Positions 9,339 to 15,841 of a stretch of DNA of 38,641 nucleotides are shown here, in pieces (within the stretch, counting starts at the first letter, position 1; each line of letters opens with the position of its first letter). The notes beneath the pieces are model-generated. The model saw nothing but the letters and a program-made list of their open reading frames with translations, was not told the origin of the DNA and did not search any database. Both the position numbers and the translations under genes were made by a program. The DNA lies in NCBI RefSeq assembly GCF_020889785.1, contig NZ_JACMYK010000068.1, positions 1 through 38,641 of the forward strand, in the 5' to 3' direction. The DNA is from Bradyrhizobium acaciae. Its GTDB lineage: Bacteria; Pseudomonadota; Alphaproteobacteria; Rhizobiales; Xanthobacteraceae.

Positions 9339-10076
9339 ATGACCCAGGCTGCGCCCAATATCCTTGTCGTCGAGGACGACCGCGAAACGCGGTCCCTGAT
9401 CGCCAAATACCTCCGAACCAATTCCTGCCATGTCACGACCGCCTCCGACGGCCGCGAGATGGCGAAGGCCATGACCGACCACCGCGTCGATCTGCTGGTG
9501 CTCGACGTCATGCTGCCCGGCGAGGACGGGCTCAGCCTGTGCCGCAAGGTCCGCGCGGAGTCGCAGACGCCGATCATCATGCTGACCGCGCGCGGCGAGG
9601 ACGTCGACCGCATCCTCGGCCTCGAGATGGGCGCCGACGATTACCTGGCGAAGCCGTTCAACCCGCGCGAGCTCTTGGCGCGGATCAACGCGGTACTGCG
9701 CCGGCAGGCCGCCGCGCGCAACGCCAGCGCGATCGAGGGCGCGACCACGCTGAGCTTCCTCGGCTGGCGCATCGACATCCGCCTGCGCGAGCTGCGCAAC
9801 CCCGAAGGCGCGCGCGTCGCCATGACCAGCGCCGAATTCGACCTGCTCCGCACCTTCTGCGAGCGGCCCGGCCGCGTGCTGTCGCGCGACAGCCTGCTCG
9901 ACCTGACGCAGGGCCGCAGCGCCGGCTCGTTCGAGCGTTCGATCGACGTGCTGGTCAGCCGCATCCGCCGCAAGATCGAGCCCGATCCGCAGGAGGCCAC
10001 CATGATCAAGACGGTGCGTTCCGGCGGCTATGTGTTCACTCCGAGGGTGGAGGCGGTTGCCGCCACGAGCAACTGA
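9339..10076 (+). CDS. Response regulator, OmpR/PhoB family
   Basis: DNA-binding response regulator of 245 aa that pairs with the kinase gene 2 bp downstream. Receiver domain residues 7-120: acidic pair D13/D14, phospho-acceptor D56 (LVLDVMLPG), T83 and K105 (LAKPF), all present. A winged-helix output domain follows at about 140-235 (TSAEFDLLRTFCERPGRVLSRDSLL, then SIDVLVSRIRRKIE and IKTVRSGGYVF). The receiver resembles the OmpR branch, but the stimulus and target genes are not shown by the sequence. The ATG follows GATCGGT, a modest ribosome site; no better start is seen. Confidence 0.94.
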   Translation: MTQAAPNILVVEDDRETRSLIAKYLRTNSCHVTTASDGREMAKAMTDHRVDLLVLDVMLPGEDGLSLCRKVRAESQTPIIMLTARGEDVDRILGLEMGADDYLAKPFNPRELLARINAVLRRQAAARNASAIEGATTLSFLGWRIDIRLRELRNPEGARVAMTSAEFDLLRTFCERPGRVLSRDSLLDLTQGRSAGSFERSIDVLVSRIRRKIEPDPQEATMIKTVRSGGYVFTPRVEAVAATSN

Positions 10077-10078
10077 CC

Positions 10079-11428
10079 ATGAAGCTGCCGCGCGTGCTGA
10101 GTCTGCGAGGGATCGGCGCCCAGATGGCGGCGCTGGTCGTTGTCTCGATCGTCGCGCTGCATCTGATCATCACGGCCACCTTCCTGATCCATCGCCCGGA
10201 CCGGCCGGAGCCTTCGGATCGCTGGCACAGCCAGCTCGCCGCCGTCGCACAACTCCTGGGGCATGCCGCGGCATCGGAGCGACCGCGGCTCCAGGCCGAT
10301 GTCATCAGAGCCTTCCCGCAGCTTGCGGTCGGCGACCTGCCGGCCGACACCGGCGCGCTCGCCGAGATCGACGCGCCGAGCCTGCACGCGCTGCGCCGGC
10401 TCGGCGCCGGCTATCGCGTCTTCTCGCTGCCGCGCGAGGCAGGCTCTACGCCGCACGACACCGAGATTCGCCGCGTCGCCATCCGCCTGCCCGACGGCAC
10501 GATGTTCGCCGCGAACCTGATGCCGGACCAGCACATGCGCCCCTTCTGGGGCGGGCCGTGGATGATGACGGTGCTGTTCGCCGTGATCAGCGTCACCCTG
10601 CTTGGCCTGTGGGCGGCATGGGCGCTGACGGCGCCGCTGTCGTCCTTCGTCAAGGCCGCCGAGACCTTCAGCCTGAACGGCGCGGCGGCGCCGCTGCCCG
10701 AGCGCGGTCCCGAGGAGATCCGCTCGCTGGCCAAGGCGCTGAACCGGATGCGCGAGCGCATCACCGCATTGATCGACGACCGCACCAAGATGCTGGCCGC
10801 GATCAGCCATGACCTGCGCACGCCGATCACGCGGATGCGGCTGCGCGCCGAATTCATCGAGGACGAGACCAATCGCCACCGCATGCTGCGCGACCTCGAC
10901 CAGATGCGCTCGATGCTGGAGTCGGTGCTGTCGTTCCTGCGCAACGACCGCAAGCTCGAGGAGATGACGCTGGTCGACATCGCCAGCACGCTGCACCTCG
11001 TCACCGATCAGTTCGTCGACATGGGACACAAGGTCAACTACGAGGGCCCGCAGCACGCGATGGCGACCGCGCGGCCCGCCGACCTGCATCGCTGCATCAC
11101 CAATCTGGTCGACAATGCCGCGCGCTTCGGCGGTGAGGTCATCGTGCGCCTCGACGCCAGGCCCGATCGCCTCGTCATCGACATCGAGGACGATGGTCCC
11201 GGCATTTCGGACGCACACAAGGCGACCGTGCTGGAGCCCTTCGTGCGCGGCGACCAGGCGCGCAACATGGACGAGGCCGAAGGCTTCGGCCTTGGCCTGT
11301 CGATCGCCAACGCCATCGTGCTCGCGCATGGCGGCACGCTGTCGCTGCACGATCGCAAGCCGCACGGGCTGGTGGTCCGGATCGAATTGCCGGCGTGTCA
11401 GCAGCCGTTGCAGAAGTCCGCGGCCTGA
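10079..11428 (+). CDS. Sensor histidine kinase, EnvZ-like
   Basis: Membrane sensor kinase of 449 aa. The start ATG 10079 is 2 bp after the regulator's stop and opens into the first membrane helix; longer frames upstream overlap the regulator gene. Order: TM1 (about 15-36), periplasmic sensor region (37-158) with no recognisable ligand domain, TM2 (160-182), HAMP (184-236), dimerisation and phospho-acceptor domain with H244 (AAISHDLRTPITRMRLR), and an ATPase domain with N-box N342/N346 (LVDNAARFG), G1 box DDGPGIS (371-377) and G2 box GFGLGLSIAN (402-411). This matches the EnvZ class in architecture. It would phosphorylate the adjacent OmpR-type regulator. The signal is unknown. Confidence 0.94.
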   Translation: MKLPRVLSLRGIGAQMAALVVVSIVALHLIITATFLIHRPDRPEPSDRWHSQLAAVAQLLGHAAASERPRLQADVIRAFPQLAVGDLPADTGALAEIDAPSLHALRRLGAGYRVFSLPREAGSTPHDTEIRRVAIRLPDGTMFAANLMPDQHMRPFWGGPWMMTVLFAVISVTLLGLWAAWALTAPLSSFVKAAETFSLNGAAAPLPERGPEEIRSLAKALNRMRERITALIDDRTKMLAAISHDLRTPITRMRLRAEFIEDETNRHRMLRDLDQMRSMLESVLSFLRNDRKLEEMTLVDIASTLHLVTDQFVDMGHKVNYEGPQHAMATARPADLHRCITNLVDNAARFGGEVIVRLDARPDRLVIDIEDDGPGISDAHKATVLEPFVRGDQARNMDEAEGFGLGLSIANAIVLAHGGTLSLHDRKPHGLVVRIELPACQQPLQKSAA

Positions 11429-11468
11429 TCCGGCGAAGCAGATCGGCGACCGAGCAGATCGACGACGA

Positions 11469-11678
11469 TCAGGCGGCGAGCGGCGTGAGCTGCGTGTGGT
11501 CGTAGATCGCGACCGCCTCGAAGCGGTAATTGCAGGCGCGGCAATTCCACAGATAGAACGTGCGCCCTTCGCTGTGCTCCACCCAATCAGGGCGGGCAAT
11601 CGGCTTGCCGCATTGCGCGCAGGGATTTTCGCGAGGCATATAGCCGGTGTCCTGACGGACTGAATCTTGACGATTCAT
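11469..11678 (-). CDS. Small zinc-ribbon protein
   Basis: A 69-aa protein with two CxxC pairs, C20-A-Q-C23 and C46-R-A-C49, spaced as in a zinc ribbon. I chose ATG 11678 because GGGAGATGCGCC precedes it; the frame extends to 11768 with no ribosome site. Between the pairs is PDWVEHSEGRTFYLWN, and the tail EAVAIYDHTQLTPLAA has no basic patch. It is convergent with the kinase gene and so is not part of the two-component operon. The family is unnamed to me. A metal-binding or regulatory role is plausible but unproven. Confidence 0.72.
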   Translation of the reverse strand: MNRQDSVRQDTGYMPRENPCAQCGKPIARPDWVEHSEGRTFYLWNCRACNYRFEAVAIYDHTQLTPLAA

Positions 11679-12060
11679 GGCGCATCTCCCGAATGTTGTT
11701 TCTCGCGTGCTTTGGACGGACAGACGTGCTGACCAACACGCTGTCGTTCGAGAAGTGTAGACCTTCATCGAGTCAATTGCACGACAATCCGTTGTGGATA
11801 GCGTGCGGCAAAACGCGATCGAGAAATCGGAGAAGAAAATCGGACGTCAAAAAGCTCGGCGACAATTTTTAGCTGAAGCGATTGAAGCGAACAATTTGAA
11901 GCATCTATGTTCGCTATCGCATCGTTCGCCGCACCGGCGCGCGGACAATCACGGACGCAGAACGTTCGCTGATGCGAAGGTTTTGCCACATTCCTGCCTG
12001 CTCGCCGTACCAATGAGACCGCAGAACCGACGCGCGTTTGATCACCCCGAGCGACCCGAG
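11679..12060. other. Intergenic region before the transglycosylase gene
   Basis: This 382-bp stretch is visibly more AT-rich than its surroundings (11800-11910) and should hold the promoters of the minus-strand zinc-ribbon gene and the plus-strand transglycosylase gene. A frame in phase with the transglycosylase gene runs through it from 11794 but looks non-coding. I see no repeat or RNA gene. Confidence 0.5.
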
Positions 12061-12597
12061 ATGAAGACCGTACAAGTCCTTGGCTACCTGGCCGCTATTG
12101 CGTGGCTTGCGTCCTGCACCGGCGCGAGTGCGCAATCGCGGGCGCAATATGAGGCGATGGTGGCGGCCGAGGCGCAGGCGAACCTGGTGCCGGAAGAGCT
12201 GGTGCATCGCGTCATCGTCCGCGAGAGCAAATACCAGCCGCATTTGATCGGGCGCGGCGGCGCCATCGGCATGATGCAGATCAAGCTCGCGACCGCCCGC
12301 GGGGTCGGCTACACCGGTACCGCCGAAGGTCTGCGCGACGCCGCGACCAACCTCAAATACGGCGTCAAATACCTCGCCGGCGCCTATCGCGCCGCCAATG
12401 GCGATCACGACCGAGCCGTGCGTTATTTCGCGGGCGGGTATTACTACGTCGCAAAGCGGCAGCGCGGCGGTCACCTCAAGGAGGCGAAGCACGGCGGCGC
12501 CGGTGCACCGCCGAAGGAGCTCGCCAGGCAGGACCAAATGTCGGACCAGTTGACGGTCGATCCCGCCGAGCCGAAGCCGGAACAGGTCGCAAAATAA
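12061..12597 (+). CDS. Lytic transglycosylase, SLT domain, exported
   Basis: Short periplasmic murein lytic transglycosylase (178 aa) that would cleave peptidoglycan glycan strands. It has a signal peptide at residues 1-24. LASC (16-19) is a plausible lipobox, so it may be a lipoprotein, but ASAQ (22-25) could equally be a signal peptidase I site. The SLT domain covers about 28-140: catalytic E55 in IVRESKYQP, then GRGGAIGMMQIKLATARGVGY and NLKYGVKYLAGAY. The C-terminal 40 residues are charged and probably disordered. The start is the ATG that opens the signal peptide; the open frame continues upstream to 11794 without coding features. It stands alone before the thiamine operon. Confidence 0.9.
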   Translation: MKTVQVLGYLAAIAWLASCTGASAQSRAQYEAMVAAEAQANLVPEELVHRVIVRESKYQPHLIGRGGAIGMMQIKLATARGVGYTGTAEGLRDAATNLKYGVKYLAGAYRAANGDHDRAVRYFAGGYYYVAKRQRGGHLKEAKHGGAGAPPKELARQDQMSDQLTVDPAEPKPEQVAK

Positions 12598-12744
12598 AGC
12601 CGATCGCGTCCGCACCGCGCCGGCCGCGCCTGGCGTAGCCGGCCGTCCTCAGCGCGCGGCCTCACCGCAAATCACGCAATCGTTCCACCGGCAATCTCGT
12701 GTGATGAGGTGCGGCGCCGCAGCGTGCCGTGCCTGGCATACAAG

Positions 12745-12772
12745 TTGACACGCCCGCCCATCCGCCTACATT
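12745..12772 (+). promoter_or_regulatory. Sigma-70-type promoter of the thiamine operon
   Basis: A perfect -35 TTGACA (12745-12750), a 16-bp spacer and a -10 TACATT (12767-12772) stand directly before the TPP riboswitch. This places the start of transcription near 12779, just ahead of the conserved aptamer core. Confidence 0.75.
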
Positions 12773-12779
12773 AGGGGCG

Positions 12780-12900
12780 TTCCGAGGGGTGCTCCGAAGG
12801 AGGAGCTGAGATACCGCAAGCTTGGACTTCGCCGATTGGCGATCAGTTCGGGACCGCGGTGACCCTTTGAACCTGATCCGGGTCATGCCGGCGAAGGGAC
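12780..12900 (+). promoter_or_regulatory. TPP riboswitch (THI-box)
   Basis: Conserved TPP aptamer elements appear in order. GGGGTGC is at 12786-12792. The stem GCTCC/GGAGC leads into CTGAGA (12806-12811) and TACC. A stem ACCGC (12813-12817)/GCGGT (12856-12860) encloses a variable insert. GAACCTGATC is at 12869-12878, and CCGG-N6-CCGG leads into GCGAAGGGA (12891-12899). The aptamer ends 5 nt before the thiO ATG (12905), and its terminal AAGGGA is the best Shine-Dalgarno candidate for thiO. This arrangement predicts translational control by sequestration of the ribosome site when thiamine pyrophosphate binds. No separate terminator hairpin is seen between the aptamer and thiO. Confidence 0.93.
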
Positions 12901-12904
12901 AGGG

Positions 12905-13918
12905 ATGTATCAGACGTCAAGACTGCGGGGGGATTCCCCCGTCTCCATCATCGGCGCAGGCATAACCGGCGCCTGGCATGCGTTGTTGCTCGCAGAGGCC
13001 GGACGTGCCGTCACCCTGCATGAGCGCAGTGACGCCGGGATGACGGAATCCACAAGCCACTGGGCCGGCGGGATGCTCGCGCCCTGGTGCGAAGAGGAGG
13101 CCGCCGAGCCGGTGATCACCCGCCTCGGCATCCGCTCGCTCGACCTGTGGCGGCGGCATCTTCCGGAAACCCCGTTCAACGGTTCGCTGGTGGTGGCGCA
13201 TCCGCGCGACCGCGCCGATTTCGAGCGCTTCGCCCGCCTCACCACCGGCCATCGCCGGCTCGACGCCGAGGGCGTCCGCGAACTGGAGCCGGCGCTCGAG
13301 GGCCGTTTCGGCGCCGGCCTGTTCTATCCCGAGGAGGGCCATGTCGAGCCGCGCCGCGTGCTGCCGCGGCTGCATGCCGCGATCACCAAGGCCGGCGGCG
13401 CCATCAAGTTCGGCAGCGACGCCGAGGCTGATGATCTCGACGGCCTCGTGATCGACTGCCGAGGACTAGCCGCGCGCGACCGCGAGCCGACGCTGCGCGG
13501 CGTCAAGGGCGAGATGATCGTCATCGAGACCGCGGAGGTCGAGCTGTTGCGTCCGGTGCGGCTGATCCACCCGCGCTGGCCGCTCTACGTGATCCCGCGC
13601 GGCGACGGCCGCTTCATGCTGGGTGCGACCTCGATCGAGGCCGAGGACAACGGCGTCAGCGTGCGCTCGGCGCTGGAACTGCTCGGCGCCGCCTATGTCG
13701 TGCATCCGGCCTTCGGCGAGGCGCGCATCGTCGAATTCGGCGCCGGGCTCCGTCCGGCCTTTCCCGACAATCTGCCGAAAATCAGGATCGAGCAGGAACG
13801 CATCACGGTGAATGGACTCTACCGTCACGGCTTCCTGCTGGCGCCGGCGCTGGCCGAGCTGACGCTCGCCTATCTCGCACGCGGCGAAATCGACAATGAG
13901 GTGATGCAATGCGCGTGA
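12905..13918 (+). CDS. thiO: Glycine oxidase / FAD-dependent oxidoreductase ThiO
   Basis: Oxidises glycine to the iminoglycine (dehydroglycine) used to build the thiazole ring of thiamine. It has 337 aa, typical of ThiO. An N-terminal FAD-binding Rossmann motif GAGITG (17-22) is followed by the DAO-family pattern HWAGGMLAPW and the C-terminal GLYRHGFLLAPAL segment that contacts FAD. It is the first gene after the TPP riboswitch, and its stop overlaps thiS by 10 bp. The assignment rests on fold motifs plus its position beside thiS and thiG. Confidence 0.93.
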   Translation: MYQTSRLRGDSPVSIIGAGITGAWHALLLAEAGRAVTLHERSDAGMTESTSHWAGGMLAPWCEEEAAEPVITRLGIRSLDLWRRHLPETPFNGSLVVAHPRDRADFERFARLTTGHRRLDAEGVRELEPALEGRFGAGLFYPEEGHVEPRRVLPRLHAAITKAGGAIKFGSDAEADDLDGLVIDCRGLAARDREPTLRGVKGEMIVIETAEVELLRPVRLIHPRWPLYVIPRGDGRFMLGATSIEAEDNGVSVRSALELLGAAYVVHPAFGEARIVEFGAGLRPAFPDNLPKIRIEQERITVNGLYRHGFLLAPALAELTLAYLARGEIDNEVMQCA

Positions 13919-14106
13919 TCGTCAACGGTGAGCAGCGGGAGATCAGCGCCGTCAGCGTCGATGCGCTGCTGGCCGAGCTCGACTACGAGGGCACGCATTT
14001 TGCGATCGCGCTGAATTACGACGTGGTGCCGAAGAGCCGCTGGGCCGAGACCGCGCTGAAAGCCGGCGACGAGATCGAGATCATCACGCCGCGGCAGGGA
14101 GGGTGA
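13909..14106 (+). CDS. thiS: Sulfur carrier protein ThiS
   Basis: Ubiquitin-like sulfur carrier of 65 aa that ends in the required Gly-Gly (PRQGG). The C-terminal glycine is thiocarboxylated and donates sulfur to ThiG. The ATG lies inside the end of thiO (10-bp overlap), so the two are translationally coupled. The sequence starts MRVIVNGEQREI, typical of the family. After its stop the operon is interrupted by a 176-bp gap filled by a long palindrome before thiG. Confidence 0.95.
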   Translation: MRVIVNGEQREISAVSVDALLAELDYEGTHFAIALNYDVVPKSRWAETALKAGDEIEIITPRQGG

Positions 14107-14135
14107 CGTGAGCTTACAGGCACACTCCTTCCCCA

Positions 14136-14255
14136 CGTCGTCCCTGCGAAAGCAGGGACCCATAACCACGACCGGCAATTGTCGGCAAGAACGTCGCCCC
14201 GCGCGCCTCACTGATGGGCCGCGGCGTATGGGTCCCTGCTTTCGCAGGGACGACG
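14136..14255. repeat. 29-nt perfect inverted repeat inside the thi operon
   Basis: The left arm is 14136-14164 and the right arm 14227-14255, with no mismatches. Each arm is itself a hairpin: GTCCCTGC, loop GAAA (TTTC in the right arm), GCAGGGAC. The spacer is 62 nt. It fills most of the thiS-thiG gap and would be transcribed within the operon mRNA. The copy at 24880-25008 has the same architecture. Confidence 0.92.
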
Positions 14256-14282
14256 GCACGGTTTGAGGAGACACCACAGACC

Positions 14283-15065
14283 ATGGTCACCTTCTACGGC
14301 AAATCCTTCCCCTCCCGCCTGCTGATCGGCACCGCGCTCTACGCGTCGCCTGCGATCATGCAGAACGCGATCCGCGCTTCCGGCGCCAGCATCGTCACGG
14401 TGTCGTTGCGGCGCGAGGCCGCCGGCGGCAAGACCGGCGATGCGTTCTGGTCGCTGATCCGCGAGCTCGGCGTCACCGTACTGCCGAACACCGCCGGCTG
14501 CCGCAGCGTGCGCGAGGCCGTTACCACCGCCAAGCTCGCGCGCGAATTGTTCGGCACACCCTGGATCAAGCTCGAGGTGATCGGCGACAACGACACGCTG
14601 CAGCCCGACGTGGTCGGCCTGGTCGAGGCCGCCACCATCCTGATCAAGGACGGTTTCGAGGTGTTCCCCTATTGCACCGAGGATCTCTCGGTCGCCTCGC
14701 GGCTGGTCGAGGCCGGCTGCAAGGTGGTGATGCCGTGGGCCGCGCCGATAGGAAGTGCAAAAGGCATCATCAACCGCGATGCGCTCAAGCTGCTGCGCGA
14801 TCGCCTGCCCGACATCACGCTGGTGGTCGATGCCGGCCTCGGCGCGCCGTCGCATGCCGCGGAGGCGCTCGAGCTCGGCTATGACGCCGTGCTGCTCAAC
14901 ACCGCCGTGGCAAAGGCCGCCGATCCAGTTGCGATGGCCAATGCCTTCCGCCTCGGCGTCGAGGCCGGCCGCACCGCTTATGAAGCCGGGCTGATGGAAG
15001 CCCGCGACTTCGCCTCCCCCTCCACCCCTGTCGTTGGGACCCCGTTCTGGCATGCCGTATCCTGA
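14283..15065 (+). CDS. thiG: Thiazole synthase ThiG
   Basis: Forms the thiazole phosphate from deoxyxylulose phosphate, dehydroglycine and ThiS-thiocarboxylate. It has 260 aa, standard for ThiG. K96 in PWIKLEVIGDN is the predicted Schiff-base lysine. PNTAGCRSVREAV, VMPWAAPIGSAKGI and VVDAGLGAPSHAAEALELGYDA (read in parts) are family motifs of the TIM barrel. ATG 14283 follows GAGGAG at a rather long distance (about 12 nt). The end overlaps thiE by 14 bp. The long palindrome upstream means its translation could depend on mRNA structure. Confidence 0.95.
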   Translation: MVTFYGKSFPSRLLIGTALYASPAIMQNAIRASGASIVTVSLRREAAGGKTGDAFWSLIRELGVTVLPNTAGCRSVREAVTTAKLARELFGTPWIKLEVIGDNDTLQPDVVGLVEAATILIKDGFEVFPYCTEDLSVASRLVEAGCKVVMPWAAPIGSAKGIINRDALKLLRDRLPDITLVVDAGLGAPSHAAEALELGYDAVLLNTAVAKAADPVAMANAFRLGVEAGRTAYEAGLMEARDFASPSTPVVGTPFWHAVS

Positions 15066-15660
15066 TCCGTTCTATCCCGTCGTCGACAGCATCAAATGGG
15101 TCGAGCGACTGACAAAACTCGGCGTCGGCACCATCCAGCTGCGCGCGAAGGAGCTCGACGATTCCGGGGCGTTGCAGATCGTCACCGACGCGCTCGCCGT
15201 CACCAAGGGCACGCCGACCAAGCTGGTGGTCAACGACTACTGGCGCGCCGCGATCGTCGCCGGCGCCGAGCATCTGCATCTCGGTCAGGAAGACCTCGCC
15301 GACGCAGACCTTGCCGAGATCCGCAAGGCCAAGCTGACGCTCGGCGTCTCCACCCATGACGATGCTGAGCTCGCCACCGCGCTCGCCGCCAAGCCCGACT
15401 ATGTCGCGCTCGGCCCGATCTTCTTCACCACGCTGAAGTCGATGCGGTTCGAGCCGCAGGGCATTGCCAAGATCACCGAGTGGAAGAAGCGCATCGGCGC
15501 CATTCCCCTTGTCGCGATCGGCGGCATCAAGTTCGAGCACGCCGCCGAGATCTTCGCCGCCGGCGCCGACTCGATCGCCGTCGTCTCCGACGTCACCCAG
15601 AACGCCGACCCCGACGCGCGGGTGCGGCAATGGCTCGGCCTCCGCGCGGAGGCCGCGTGA
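15052..15660 (+). CDS. thiE: Thiamine-phosphate synthase ThiE
   Basis: Joins the thiazole phosphate and HMP-pyrophosphate to form thiamine monophosphate. TIM-barrel enzyme of 202 aa. Motifs: TIQLRAKELDDSG, VVNDYWRAAIVAGAEHLHLGQ (read in parts; ND and HLGQ are phosphate- and metal-side elements), ALGPIFFTTLKSM, and VAIGGIKFEHAAEIFAAGAD with VVSDV near the end. I placed the start at ATG 15052 (MPYPDPFYP), inside thiG; an in-frame alternative at 15034 exists. The 14-bp overlap indicates coupling with thiG. Confidence 0.92.
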   Translation: MPYPDPFYPVVDSIKWVERLTKLGVGTIQLRAKELDDSGALQIVTDALAVTKGTPTKLVVNDYWRAAIVAGAEHLHLGQEDLADADLAEIRKAKLTLGVSTHDDAELATALAAKPDYVALGPIFFTTLKSMRFEPQGIAKITEWKKRIGAIPLVAIGGIKFEHAAEIFAAGADSIAVVSDVTQNADPDARVRQWLGLRAEAA

Positions 15661-15688
15661 TGCAGACTCTCGTTCCAAACACTCTGCC

Positions 15689-15787
15689 GTCATCGCCCGG
15701 CTTGACCGGGCGATCCAGTACGCCGCGGCGTCTCCGTATCCCAGCGCGGCCTCTGGAATACTGGATCCCCGCTTTCGCGGGGATGAC
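15689..15787. repeat. Mosaic inverted repeat between thiE and thiC
   Basis: The outer ends match as an inverted repeat (GTCATC...GATCCAGTA at 15689-15720 against TACTGGATC...GATGAC at 15759-15787), but the inner hairpins differ: CGCCCGG-CTTGA-CCGGGCG on the left and CCCCGC-TTTC-GCGGGG on the right. The two arms therefore look like different members of one repeat family brought together. It occupies most of the 181-bp thiE-thiC gap. Confidence 0.8.
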
Positions 15788-15841
15788 AGCGGTAATTATC
15801 TCGCGCCCAGCGCTGCTAACGAACTAAACGGAGGATCCCTC

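Noticed and set aside
10028..11599. 523-codon minus-strand frame opposite the histidine kinase
   Set aside because: The kinase has every catalytic box; the antisense frame is compositional.
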